Below are positions 8,656-18,618 of a stretch of 64,000 nt of DNA, in pieces (within the stretch, counting starts at the first letter, position 1; every line of letters begins with the position of its first letter). This DNA is from Yoonia maritima. GTDB taxonomy: Bacteria > Pseudomonadota > Alphaproteobacteria > Rhodobacterales > Rhodobacteraceae. Location: NCBI RefSeq assembly GCF_003003285.1, contig NZ_PVTP01000012.1:1-64000 (forward strand), read 5' to 3'. The position numbers and the translations under genes were made by a program. The notes under the pieces are model-generated. The model saw only the letters and a list, made by a program, of their open reading frames with translations, ran no database searches and had not been told where the DNA came from.

Positions 8656-8840
8656 AATGCTCAATCACTGTTTTCGCTAGAACCAGGTGATGGCTCTGCG
8701 CAATTTAATTCATCAATACAAACACATGCCAATGCGATCGGCAACGCGATGAGACGCGTATATTTTCAGTTGGAACATTTCCCAAGTTCGCCTCGGCGCG
8801 GCGGAAACATCGGCTGCAACATTTGGAAGGAACAGACAGT

Positions 8841-9047
8841 TCACAAATCTTCTTGCCCTTGAAGGTTTTCGGCGGCCTCCTCGACTAGATCAGCAATCAC
8901 GTAAAGAGCCTTCGCTTGTTGATCATTATCGGGCAGTTTTGGAAACTCGATCCGCAACCGATCAAACTTATATTTGCAAATCGCGTGGGCACCGACAGCT
9001 CGCGCCATAACCTCAATCGCTTCAACCAAATCGTCGCTGTTAGTCAT
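8841..9047 (-). CDS. Small orphan protein, 68 aa
   Basis: This acidic, helical protein begins MTNSDDLVEAIEVMARAV. The start has a GGAGA ribosome binding site seven bases upstream. It lies upstream of the helicase-nuclease gene on the same strand, with a 185-bp gap, and downstream of the TniQ-like gene, so it may be co-transcribed with the helicase. No family was recognised. It might be an accessory or regulatory partner of the helicase, or a cargo gene of its own. Confidence 0.5.
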   Translation of the reverse strand: MTNSDDLVEAIEVMARAVGAHAICKYKFDRLRIEFPKLPDNDQQAKALYVIADLVEEAAENLQGQEDL

Positions 9048-9119
9048 CGTTTTTCTCCAAGTGATGTCGCGGTCTTCTTTGAGACGGTTCTACGCGTAAA
9101 TTAGAACGAACAAGGTGCT

Positions 9120-10568
9120 TCAATTAGTGCGCCGATCCTTTCTCAAGCTTTCTGGCTTTGGTGCCCCCAATAGGGCTAACACATCTGATCGCCTAAAAAA
9201 TCGGCCGCGACAGTTCGAAGGAACTGGCAATTCAAGAATCTCTGTGTTCTTCAATCTATAACTAAGAACGCGTCCCGAAACTTGTTGCTCACGGGCAAGG
9301 TTCCTAAGACTAACGTATTCATGTGAGAACTGATCAACACTGGTTTTGGTGACATATGAACGGATCTTGCGCGACTTTGGGCAGCGAGCTCGAAACTCGT
9401 CAAAGCACCCCTCCCGAAGCAAGAATGCGACCGTCGCGCCACATACGCCGAATTGCTTCAGCAGATCATCTCGCGTCATTGCCTTAGCAACCGCATCATA
9501 GCGCGGAAGAGCTTCAAAAACCTCTGCTGGATCTACCCGAATGGCGTCAAAGCTCGGAACACCGTGCGCAAGTCCGACTTTCTTCAAGCGACCTGAAATA
9601 AGAAGCTTTACAACCTCAGCGACGCCGCACACCGACTGATTAGCCGCTTTATATATTGGCACCAAACCGGCCCTTTCCAATCCAATATCGTGACCATTCT
9701 GACACATCGCATCGCGGAGACTGCTAAGTTCGTGCCGACAATACATGTACTGTCCCCCGCAAGCTGGATTAATTGGTGAAATCACCTCAGCGTTTTGCAA
9801 ACTCATCAAATGCCGCCATGGCAGCCCAAGGAATTTGAGTGCGTCTCTGGTGAGAACCGCAGATGACAGCCTTCTTAACATCGCTTCAGCGCGCTTAGCT
9901 TCAATTTGTGTAAATTTTCCCTCAATATCTCGAGCCATGAGACCGGCGGCGGTTAGCACACTCGCAACTTTTGTAGGATGTACCCCCGTTTGATCAGCTG
10001 CAGACTGAAGAGAGTGAAAGCGTCGTTCCGAACAAAGTTTGCCGAGCAGCATGTCACCTGGATTTATGACAAAATTCTCAAGGATGACTTCCCTCAACAC
10101 ACGGCGAACTGCAGGCATAGCTTGCCCCATTTTTCCTTCCATAAGGTTGAAGAAAACACCAAATACCCGTCTTGTGCCGGATCGACCGCGTTGTTTCACT
10201 AAATCTACCAGCGTGGCTCGCAGATTGTCGGGCCCTTTTAGCAATGCTGCGAACCCGACATCAGCTAAGCGTGCCAATTCCGATCGATCAAGATACTTTG
10301 CCGACCTGATATCTTCAATTGCGCACCCTAACCGTTCACTGGCTCGGGACAATGCATACGCATCACAGTCACTCAACCAAAAGGCCTCAGTGTTCCCCGA
10401 AAATGATCTGATCGAGTGTGCATCAACTGCAGTCGGCGCTGAAACCATCATACCCGCCAAAGCGTCTCTCGAAATTTGAGCTCTAGTTAACCGCGCGGCA
10501 AAGTCATATAGGAACCAGCCACTTTGGCTTTCGGGCAAGGCCGCCGAACCGAACGACGCGATCTTCAC
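9120..10568 (-). pseudogene. TniQ-like protein lacking the N-terminal zinc-binding half
   Basis: The 482-aa frame resembles the C-terminal two-thirds of TniQ family transposition proteins. A DNL/TLVDLV segment is followed by FGVFFNLM, VLREVILENFVINPGD, the RRFHSLQSAADQTGVHPTKV helix-turn-helix, and repeated winged-helix-like units to the end. Full TniQ proteins begin with a zinc-finger domain containing several cysteine pairs, which is missing. The frame opens with GTG directly after a stop codon and without a ribosome binding site, which supports loss of the 5' end. TniQ links target selection to the transposase in Tn7- and Tn5053-like elements, but no TniA, TniB or TnsC gene is visible. It is either a decayed transposon gene or a reduced DNA-binding protein. 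Confidence 0.5.
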
Positions 10569-10678
10569 TTAATTGTAGAGCACTATGCCGACCGACGGGC
10601 GACGCGAGTTCTGCCAGCATCGCGCGACGGATCGTAATACAAGGAGCGAGCTTGCCCAAGAGCAATTGGGTTCACATT

Positions 10679-10706
10679 TTGACATACTCATCATACCTGT
10701 TGACAA
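10679..10706. promoter_or_regulatory. Promoter and operator region of the D-apiose transport operon
   Basis: Two TTGACA hexamers occur, at 10679-10684 and 10700-10705. The second lies inside ACCTGTTGACAA (10695-10706), whose reverse complement TTGTCAACAGGT is nearly identical to motifs at 18581-18592 and 19492-19503. The motif sits about 75 bp before the start of the binding-protein gene and is the likely site for the GntR regulator encoded at 17807-18523. Confidence 0.55.
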
Positions 10707-10711
10707 TATGA

Positions 10712-11728
<1,017 letters not shown>

Positions 11729-11750
11729 ACCGCTACACTTCAAAATACAC

Positions 11751-11774
11751 GAACCCGGCTTCATGGCCGGGTTC
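11751..11774 (+). other. Stem-loop after the binding-protein gene
   Basis: GAACCCGGC (11751-11759) pairs perfectly with GCCGGGTTC (11766-11774) across a 6-nt loop, 22 bp after the binding-protein stop codon. No T-run follows. In importer operons such structures protect the 3' end of the upstream message, so that binding protein is made in excess over membrane parts. Confidence 0.6.
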
Positions 11775-11797
11775 ATTCCTGATGAACTGGGGGACCC

Positions 11798-12445
11798 ATG
11801 CGTCACACTATTCTGTTTTCCGCCATTGCACTGAGCGCATTAACGGCAACTGCGGCCTGCAAAGTCGTAAAGAACGTTGACCCGAATGATGCAAGCGAAG
11901 CCGAAGCCGCGTTGACGGATGAAGAACGCATGGCAATCTATGCCCGCGAAATCTGGGACACCGATGTGATGCCGACAGTCACAGCGCATCTGGTCCCGCT
12001 TGATGAATTACGAAGCGCACTCGCGCAAGACGTTGACGACGCTGGCGACGCGCATGGTTTGCGCCCCGAAGGCGAAGCGAACCCGTGGAACTTTGCGATC
12101 TCTGGCACTGGCACGATTATCGAAGCCAAAACCGAAAACCGTGCGGCCAAGCTCCATCTTGATACCGACGGCGACAGCGAAATTGATGTGACCTTGCAGC
12201 TTGGTCCAATCGTTCGCGGCACCACGCTGCGCGATGCGATGCCATTCCTGCTTTTCAGTGATTTCCGCGACCAGATCGAATTTGCTAAGCTTGGCAATGG
12301 TCTGAACGCGATGGCCCATGAACGACTGACGATCCCAAAGGGTGATCTTGTCGGTCAAACCGTAACGTTTGAAGGAATGTTCACCTTCAAAGACATGGAC
12401 AGTACGCTCGAAGTGGTCCCCACCGCCATGACCGTCGGGGAGTGA
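11798..12445 (+). CDS. DUF2291 family lipoprotein of a sugar ABC importer
   Basis: This 215-aa exported protein has a hydrophobic N-terminal signal ending in TATAAC, a plausible lipobox with Cys at residue 20-21. The body resembles DUF2291 proteins, which alphaproteobacteria place between a ribose-type binding protein and its ATPase. The frame is followed at once by the ATPase gene. The molecular role is not established; an accessory binding or assembly role for the importer is an inference from constant gene order. Confidence 0.7.
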   Translation: MRHTILFSAIALSALTATAACKVVKNVDPNDASEAEAALTDEERMAIYAREIWDTDVMPTVTAHLVPLDELRSALAQDVDDAGDAHGLRPEGEANPWNFAISGTGTIIEAKTENRAAKLHLDTDGDSEIDVTLQLGPIVRGTTLRDAMPFLLFSDFRDQIEFAKLGNGLNAMAHERLTIPKGDLVGQTVTFEGMFTFKDMDSTLEVVPTAMTVGE

Positions 12446-12447
12446 CG

Positions 12448-13986
12448 ATGAAACACCCTATCGGTCTTTCCATACGAAACGGCACCAAAATCTACCCTGG
12501 CACAGTTGCACTGAGTGCTGCGGATTTTGACCTGCACATGGGTGCGGTCAACGTCCTTGTCGGGGAAAACGGCGCTGGCAAATCAACGATGATGAAGGTC
12601 ATCTCGGGCGTGGAACAGCTGACCAGTGGAAAAATTTTGATCGACGACAAACCAGTCACGTTCAAAACCACAGAAGAAGCGAGCCGCCACGGGATCGGGA
12701 TTGTCTTTCAAGAACTGAACCTTTTCCCGAACCTGACTGTTGCTGAGAACATTTTCATCGCCCGTGAAAAAACCCGTGGCCGCGTGGACATCGACAAGGC
12801 CGCGCAACGGGAACAGACCCGCGCATTGATGGAACGTCTTGAGCAGGACATCGACCCTGACGATCTGGTCGGCGATTTGCGGGTCGGTCAGCAACAGATC
12901 GTTGAAATCGCAAAATCTTTGGCCCACGACGCCCGTATCCTTATCCTTGATGAGCCAACCTCGGCACTGTCCGCTGCTGAGGTGGAAATCCTGTTTCGCG
13001 TCATCGCAGATTTGAAGGCCAACGGCGTTGGCATCGTCTATATCTCGCACCGGCTAGAGGAGTTGATCCGCATCGGGGACTACATCACCGTTCTGCGTGA
13101 CGGCGTCATTACAGGGGCGCGATCCATGAAAGGCGTCGATGTCGATTGGATCGTGCGCAATATGATCGGTGAAAGCGGCAAGGATTTTGCCAAAGAAATT
13201 GATCACCCGTTTGGCGATGAAGTGTTTCGCGCCGAACATGTCTCGCTTGGCAGCCCAGCAGGTGGGCTGTTGGTCGATGATGTTTCACTCTCCCTGAAAC
13301 AGGGCGAGATTCTTGGGGTGTATGGGCTTATGGGGGCGGGACGATCCGAGTTCCTCGAATGCGTCATTGGCCGTCACCCGCACGCGCGGGGCAAGATGTA
13401 CGTAAACGGTGTTCCCCTCAAGGAAAAGACTGTCGCAGGCCGTATTGGCCGTGGGCTCGCACTTATACCAGAAGATCGTAAGAATGATGGATTGGTTGAA
13501 ATTCTATCAATCCGCGAGAACATGACGCTGTCGAGCCTCAAGAAATTCACCCGCGGTCTTTACATGAGCCTGACCCGCGAACGTCAAACAGTCGCGGAAT
13601 TTGTTAAACGCATGACTGTCAAAATCGCCTCGGCGGAACACGCCGTCTCGTCACTTTCAGGTGGGAACCAACAAAAGGTCGTCATCTCAAAGGCGTTGAT
13701 GACCGACCCCAAGGTCTTGCTGATGGATGAACCCTCGCGCGGGATCGACATTGGCGCCAAGGCCGAAGTCTTTCGCGTCATGCGCAAGCTCGCCGCCGAT
13801 GGTCTGGGGATCATTTTCGTGACCTCGGACCTCGACGAAGTCATGTCCCTGTCCGACCGCATCTTGGTGATGTCCAACGGACGTGTCACCGGCGAATTCA
13901 ACCGAAAAGAAGCAACGAACGGCGCATTGGTCGAGGCATCGGCCATTGGCCATGCCACCTCGAGCCGCAATAAGGAGCACGTCTAA
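12448..13986 (+). CDS. Sugar ABC transporter, double ATPase subunit (RbsA type)
   Basis: This 512-aa protein has two fused ABC ATPase domains. The first has Walker A GENGAGKST, signature RVGQQQIVEIAKSL, Walker B LILDEPTSAL and switch His (ISHRLEEL). The second has the degenerate Walker A usual for this family (YGLMGAGRSE), signature LSGGNQQKVVISKAL and Walker B LLMDEPSRGID. The ATG at 12448 fits the GGGGAG ribosome binding site; a GTG at 12442 overlaps the previous stop and is less likely. It powers uptake of the sugar, probably D-apiose, through the permease encoded next. Confidence 0.9.
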   Translation: MKHPIGLSIRNGTKIYPGTVALSAADFDLHMGAVNVLVGENGAGKSTMMKVISGVEQLTSGKILIDDKPVTFKTTEEASRHGIGIVFQELNLFPNLTVAENIFIAREKTRGRVDIDKAAQREQTRALMERLEQDIDPDDLVGDLRVGQQQIVEIAKSLAHDARILILDEPTSALSAAEVEILFRVIADLKANGVGIVYISHRLEELIRIGDYITVLRDGVITGARSMKGVDVDWIVRNMIGESGKDFAKEIDHPFGDEVFRAEHVSLGSPAGGLLVDDVSLSLKQGEILGVYGLMGAGRSEFLECVIGRHPHARGKMYVNGVPLKEKTVAGRIGRGLALIPEDRKNDGLVEILSIRENMTLSSLKKFTRGLYMSLTRERQTVAEFVKRMTVKIASAEHAVSSLSGGNQQKVVISKALMTDPKVLLMDEPSRGIDIGAKAEVFRVMRKLAADGLGIIFVTSDLDEVMSLSDRILVMSNGRVTGEFNRKEATNGALVEASAIGHATSSRNKEHV

Positions 13987-15051
13987 ATGGCCGATCAATC
14001 ACTTTCTGCCCCATCGTCGCCATCAAGCCCCGATGTCCTTTTGATCTTGCTAAAGGCGCGAACATTCATCGCCCTGATCTTGGTGTTTGCTTTCTTTGCC
14101 TTCAACGCGCCGAACTTTCTGTCGACCGCGAATATGGTGATCATGTCCAAGCACGTGGCGCTGAATGCCTTTTTGGCGATCGGAATGACCTTCGTCATCG
14201 TGTCGGGCGGCATTGACCTGTCCGTCGGCTCAATTGTCGGACTGTGTGGCATGGTGGCGGGATATCTGGTGCTAAACGGTATCGATATCGGGCTAGGATG
14301 GTCCATTCAGTTCAACACGCTCGAGATTTGTTTGCTTGTCATTGCCGTGGGTGTGTTCATCGGTGCGATTAACGGGTTCCTGATAACCAAGCTAAATGTG
14401 GCCCCCTTTATCGCCACACTCGGGACGCTTTACGTTGCACGTGGGGCTGCGATGCTCAGCTCTGACGGGCGGACGTTTCCAAACCTGAACGGCAATCCAG
14501 AATACGGGTCAGATACGTTCCGTTGGATCGGTGCCGGTGAAATACTGGGCGTGCCTGTGTCTATTGTCATGCTGATCGCTGTCGGGCTTTTGGCGGCCTA
14601 CATCGCTACGCGCACACCACTCGGCCGTCATATCTATGCGGTAGGTGGCAATGAACGCGCCGCTGGTCTGTCTGGCATCAAGGTCAACCGCACCAAGTAT
14701 TTTGTCTATATCTTCTCTGGTTTTTGCGCTGCTTTGGTCGGGCTAATTATCTCGTCGCAATTAGTCGCTGCTCACCCTGCCACAGGCAACACATTTGAAC
14801 TTAATGCGATTGCTGCGGCGGTCCTTGGGGGCACTTCAATGTCGGGTGGTCGTGGCCGTATTGGTGGCACAATCATCGGTGCATTCGTTATTGGCGTCCT
14901 GTCGGACGGGTTGGTCATGATGGGCGTGTCCTCATTCTGGCAGACCGTTATCAAAGGCCTCGTTATCATCGCAGCAGTGGTTATCGACCAAGCCCAACAA
15001 AAGGTGCAGGCCCGCGTTGCGCTGCAGGCACAATCGGCAATCGACAGCTAA
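13987..15051 (+). CDS. Sugar ABC transporter permease (RbsC type)
   Basis: This 354-aa inner-membrane protein has about eight to ten hydrophobic segments. It carries the RbsC-family signature stretches AIGMTFVIVSGGIDLSVGS, VAPFIATLGTLYVARG and the EAA-like loop AIAAAVLGGTSMSGGRG. It begins immediately after the ATPase stop codon and is part of the same operon. Only one permease gene is present, so the transporter probably uses a homodimer. Confidence 0.9.
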   Translation: MADQSLSAPSSPSSPDVLLILLKARTFIALILVFAFFAFNAPNFLSTANMVIMSKHVALNAFLAIGMTFVIVSGGIDLSVGSIVGLCGMVAGYLVLNGIDIGLGWSIQFNTLEICLLVIAVGVFIGAINGFLITKLNVAPFIATLGTLYVARGAAMLSSDGRTFPNLNGNPEYGSDTFRWIGAGEILGVPVSIVMLIAVGLLAAYIATRTPLGRHIYAVGGNERAAGLSGIKVNRTKYFVYIFSGFCAALVGLIISSQLVAAHPATGNTFELNAIAAAVLGGTSMSGGRGRIGGTIIGAFVIGVLSDGLVMMGVSSFWQTVIKGLVIIAAVVIDQAQQKVQARVALQAQSAIDS

Positions 15052-15061
15052 GGGAGAGGCC

Positions 15062-16078
15062 ATGAAAGGCGCAGTTATCGGGTGCGGGTTTTTCGCACAG
15101 AACCAACTAGAGGCTTGGCGCGACATTGACGGTGTTGAAATCGTCGCGTTGTGTGATCAAGACGCAGAACGACTGAACGCCAGCGGCAGTGCTTTTGGTG
15201 TTGAACGCCGCTACACCGATGCCGCGAAGATGTTCGATGAGGGTGGTTTTGATTTCGTCGATATTGCGACCACCGTCGGATCGCACCGTGCTTTGGTGGA
15301 AATAGCCGCTAAAGCGGGCGTTCATATCATCTGCCAAAAACCTTTCGCTGAAAATATGGCCGACGCCCGCGCCATGGTTAATGCTGCACAGACGGTCGGA
15401 AAAACCCTTATGCTGCATGAGAATTTTCGCTGGCAATCACCCATACAAGCAGCTTTGAACATCGTTAAATCCGGCACCATCGGAGAGCCCTTTTTTGGCC
15501 GCGTGAGTTTCCGGTCCGGATACGACGTGTTTTCAGGCCAGCCATATCTGGCGGAAGGCAAACGGTTCATAATCGAAGACCTCGGGATTCATATCCTCGA
15601 CATCTCGCGTGCCTTCTTTGGCGATGCCACGCAGATCGCGGCGACCACACGGCGCATAAACCCCAACATAAACGGCGAAGACGTCGCGACGATGATGTTG
15701 ACCCATGAGAATGGCGCCACGAGCGTTGTTGATTGTTCTTATGCCACGCAGCGAACACCCGAGACCTTCCCGCAATCCTTGCTGGAAATTGACGGCACGC
15801 TCGGCACATTGCGCCTTGATGCCGGGTATCAGCTTACAGTGCAGACAGAAGGTGAGACGCAAACTGACGTCTCCCCGCCACTTCTGCCGTGGGCGCAAAA
15901 GCCGTGGCACAATATTCAAGAAAGTGTGCTGACCATTCAGCAGCACTTCGTTGATTGCATCAACTCAGGACGTCAGCCGGAAACATCCGGCGCTGACAAC
16001 CTCAAGACACTGGCACTGGTCGAAGCTGCCTATATGGCCGCAGAACAAGGGTGCACGGTGTCACTTGCAGACGTATGA
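15062..16078 (+). CDS. apsD: Gfo/Idh/MocA oxidoreductase, probable D-apiose dehydrogenase
   Basis: This 338-aa protein has an N-terminal Rossmann fold (VIGCGFFAQNQ, residues 5-15). The usual EKP motif is read as QKPFAENM near residue 97-104, and the catalytic Asp/His region is EDLGIHILDISRAFFG near 175-190. In the apiose pathway ApsD oxidises D-apiose to D-apionolactone with NAD. The start at 15062 has AGGGAGAG before it. It follows the permease by 10 bp and overlaps the lactonase gene by 4 bp (ATGA). The substrate is inferred from co-occurrence with ApnL, ApnO, OiaK and the RuBisCO-like protein; the fold itself is certain. The Glu to Gln change in the EKP motif is a mild oddity. Confidence 0.75.
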   Translation: MKGAVIGCGFFAQNQLEAWRDIDGVEIVALCDQDAERLNASGSAFGVERRYTDAAKMFDEGGFDFVDIATTVGSHRALVEIAAKAGVHIICQKPFAENMADARAMVNAAQTVGKTLMLHENFRWQSPIQAALNIVKSGTIGEPFFGRVSFRSGYDVFSGQPYLAEGKRFIIEDLGIHILDISRAFFGDATQIAATTRRINPNINGEDVATMMLTHENGATSVVDCSYATQRTPETFPQSLLEIDGTLGTLRLDAGYQLTVQTEGETQTDVSPPLLPWAQKPWHNIQESVLTIQQHFVDCINSGRQPETSGADNLKTLALVEAAYMAAEQGCTVSLADV

Positions 16079-17829
16079 GTGACGCCGTTACCCTGTTCGG
16101 GACCGACCAGCCCCCTGTTGAGGGGCAACACTACGGGGTTGGTCCGTGGTCTTTCACGCTCGAAGACGGCGCGTTGCGGCACATCGCGTTGCAGGGCCAC
16201 GAAGCCATTCGCAACATCGCGTTTCTGGTCAGAGATCGCGATTGGGGCACGTTTGTGCCGGCGCTCCACAATTTACAGATCACCCAAACCGACACGGCTT
16301 TGGGGATTACCTATGATGCCGTATTCAGCAATAACGATGCGAAACTGGCCGTGCGTGTGTCCATTGATGTCGGCCCTGAAAGTCTTGTCATGTCAGCAAC
16401 GGGCGACGCGTTGGGATCGTTTGAAACGAACCGTGCTGGGTTCACCGTTCTGCACCCGATCGCGGATGTAGCAGGTCAGCCAGTCCGCGTTAAACACAGC
16501 GACGGATCGAGCGAGGACAGCTCGTTTCCTGACCTGATCGACCCTTGGCGGCCCTTTATGGATATCGCAGCCCTAACCAATCAAGTTGGCAGTGCCAAGC
16601 TGTGCTGTGCGTTTCATGGCGACATTTTTGAGATGGAAGATCAGCGGCAATGGGGTGATGCATCCTTCAAGACGTATAACCGTCCGCTAGACTTGGCTTG
16701 GCCCTATACAATCGCCGATGGCGCGCGCCTGTCACAATCGGTTGCGCTTACTTGGGTACCTAGCGCGACCAGTCCCGCATCGCCGGTCGAAACGGGTGAA
16801 GCTAATGCCACCTTCCCAGAAATGGCACTGGTTATTGGCGCGCAAGATGCGTTGCGATTGGCCGATAAACCCAGTGACATTGCAGTTGTGAATCCCCAGC
16901 GGTTGCTCTGTCATTTTGATGCAGAACTTGGCGATACAACCGCGCAATTCGAAGCATTCGCAGCAGCGCAGCATGCCTGCCCCGATCAGGTTTTCGATCT
17001 CGAATTGATCTGCCTTTTCAACGCTGACCCTGCCACAGAATTGACCATGCTGGCCGCGCAAATGCGCGACGCTGGCTTTGCACCAGACAGTGTCCTTGTC
17101 TGCCCGTCAGTTGATCGCCAATCCACGCCACCTGGATCCGAATGGCCTGACTGCCCGCCGTTGGCCGACGTCCACACCGCTGCATCCCACGCGTTTCCTG
17201 ACGTGACGCGTGGCGGCGGCATGGTGAGTTTCTTCCCCGAGCTGAATCGCAAACGACCGCCCCTCGAACATCTGGATTTCATAAGCCACGGATTATGCCC
17301 AATCGTGCATTCAGCCGACGATGTCTCTGTGATGGAAACCCTAGAGTCGATCCCCCATATCACCCGCAGCGCCCGTGCGATTTTCGGCGATATGGAATAC
17401 CGGATCGGTCCCGCAACGATTGCCATGCGCCAAAACCCATACGGTACGCGCACTATCCCGAACCCCGACAATGAACGAATTTGCATGGCCCATTATGATC
17501 CGCGCCATCGCGGCATTTTTGGTGCTGCTTATGCCGTGGGCTTAGCCTGCGCCCTCGCGCCGGTAGGACTGTCTGTTTGGACACCTGCTGCCGTTTACGG
17601 CCCGCGTGGGGTGATCGGCGACGACGGGCAGTGGCCTATTTCGTCCGCACTCAATGGCTTGGCCAAGTGTGCAGGACAGAAAGTCCAAAGTGCGCAGGTT
17701 GCCCACGGTTGCGCCGAAGCACGCATCGGGAATTTGGATTTGAAAGCAAACCTAACAGCGAAAGCGCAGCAATCATTTGCCCCCTACGCGTGGTCAATCA
17801 CTGCCGCTAACGCGCCGGAGACGACGTAA
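16075..17829 (+). CDS. apnL: Probable D-apionate lactonase
   Basis: This 584-aa cytoplasmic-looking protein has no signal peptide. It does not match common hydrolase families by eye, but its size and its position directly after ApsD match the D-apionolactone hydrolase ApnL, which opens the lactone to D-apionate. Conserved-looking stretches include GVGPWSFTLEDGALRHI near the start and MVSFFPELNRKRPP and FGDMEYRIGPATIAMRQNPY in the C-terminal half. The ATG overlaps the apsD stop (ATGA). The 3' end overlaps the convergent GntR regulator gene by 23 bp. The assignment depends mainly on operon context. Confidence 0.65.
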   Translation: MSDAVTLFGTDQPPVEGQHYGVGPWSFTLEDGALRHIALQGHEAIRNIAFLVRDRDWGTFVPALHNLQITQTDTALGITYDAVFSNNDAKLAVRVSIDVGPESLVMSATGDALGSFETNRAGFTVLHPIADVAGQPVRVKHSDGSSEDSSFPDLIDPWRPFMDIAALTNQVGSAKLCCAFHGDIFEMEDQRQWGDASFKTYNRPLDLAWPYTIADGARLSQSVALTWVPSATSPASPVETGEANATFPEMALVIGAQDALRLADKPSDIAVVNPQRLLCHFDAELGDTTAQFEAFAAAQHACPDQVFDLELICLFNADPATELTMLAAQMRDAGFAPDSVLVCPSVDRQSTPPGSEWPDCPPLADVHTAASHAFPDVTRGGGMVSFFPELNRKRPPLEHLDFISHGLCPIVHSADDVSVMETLESIPHITRSARAIFGDMEYRIGPATIAMRQNPYGTRTIPNPDNERICMAHYDPRHRGIFGAAYAVGLACALAPVGLSVWTPAAVYGPRGVIGDDGQWPISSALNGLAKCAGQKVQSAQVAHGCAEARIGNLDLKANLTAKAQQSFAPYAWSITAANAPETT

Positions 17830-18523
17830 ACCTAGAGTTTGCACGATTGAGGTGATCGTCCATCGCGCGGACCGCGCCCTCATCGTCATTGGCGCGTAAG
17901 AAGTTAACAATCGCTACGTGTTCGTCCAGCGTCTTTTGTTCCTGTCCCGACCAAAGCAGCAACGACGAATGGTATTCAAACAACCACGTTAGCATCATCT
18001 CGGTGATGGAATGGATCAGCGGGTTCGCTGTGATCAACGCCAGACGCGTGTGAAACGCGATGTCGGATTTCATAAACGCCTCGGCATTGCCAAGATCGGC
18101 GCGCTGCTTTTCGATTAGCGTCACCAAAGCATCTGCATCTGCTGCACGGCACTTCTGCGCAGCAATCCGCACCGTCCCCAATTCAAGCAGATGGCGCACC
18201 TGTTTGAGGTGGTCGACATTAGACGGTTCGCTGGAGAGCAACAGTTTTGCGATGTCATCGACTTGATTGAACGCAATACCCGCGGTCAATGCGTTAACAC
18301 GGCTACGCCCCCCGTGCGTGATCGTAATCAGACCCTTGCTTTGCATCGCTTGCAGGGCTTCTCGCACCGCGGGCCGACCAACACCAAAGCGTTCCATCAG
18401 GACACGTTCCGATGGGACAACGTCGCCCGCCGCAAGTTCGCCGCTCGCGACGAGCTCCCGCAAGCGCTCAAACACCTGATCCGACAATTTCATGCGGATA
18501 ATTTTGCCGTCAGAGTCATCCAT
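17807..18523 (-). CDS. GntR-family (FCD) transcriptional regulator of the apiose locus
   Basis: This 238-aa regulator has an N-terminal winged helix (DQVFERLRELVASGELAAGD, VPSERVLMERFGVGRPAVREAL) and a C-terminal FCD effector domain. Its metal-binding pattern includes D/H in SDIAFHTRLALI, plus EHVAIVNFLRAND and MDDHLNRA. The ATG at 18523 fits AGGA eight bases upstream; an ATG at 18532 is too close to that site. The gene lies tail to tail with apnL and downstream of apnO. FCD regulators of sugar-acid pathways usually repress until a pathway intermediate binds. A shared 12-bp motif lies before this gene, before the transport operon and between apnO and oiaK, so it probably controls all three units and itself. 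Confidence 0.85.
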   Translation of the reverse strand: MDDSDGKIIRMKLSDQVFERLRELVASGELAAGDVVPSERVLMERFGVGRPAVREALQAMQSKGLITITHGGRSRVNALTAGIAFNQVDDIAKLLLSSEPSNVDHLKQVRHLLELGTVRIAAQKCRAADADALVTLIEKQRADLGNAEAFMKSDIAFHTRLALITANPLIHSITEMMLTWLFEYHSSLLLWSGQEQKTLDEHVAIVNFLRANDDEGAVRAMDDHLNRANSRFTSSPAR

Positions 18524-18580
18524 ATTGCGCATCCTGATCCGTTAGGTGTGCGGGTGCTGCATGCACCCGCAAATCGAAAC

Positions 18581-18592
18581 TTGTCAACTGGT
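18581..18592. promoter_or_regulatory. Candidate GntR operator before the regulator gene
   Basis: TTGTCAACTGGT matches the motif in the transport promoter (TTGTCAACAGGT on the minus strand) and in the apnO-oiaK gap (TTGACAACTGGT) in 11 of 12 positions. It lies about 58 bp before the regulator start codon, which suggests autoregulation. Confidence 0.55.
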
Positions 18593-18618
18593 GCTATAAG
18601 CGGATCAGAATTGCAAGG

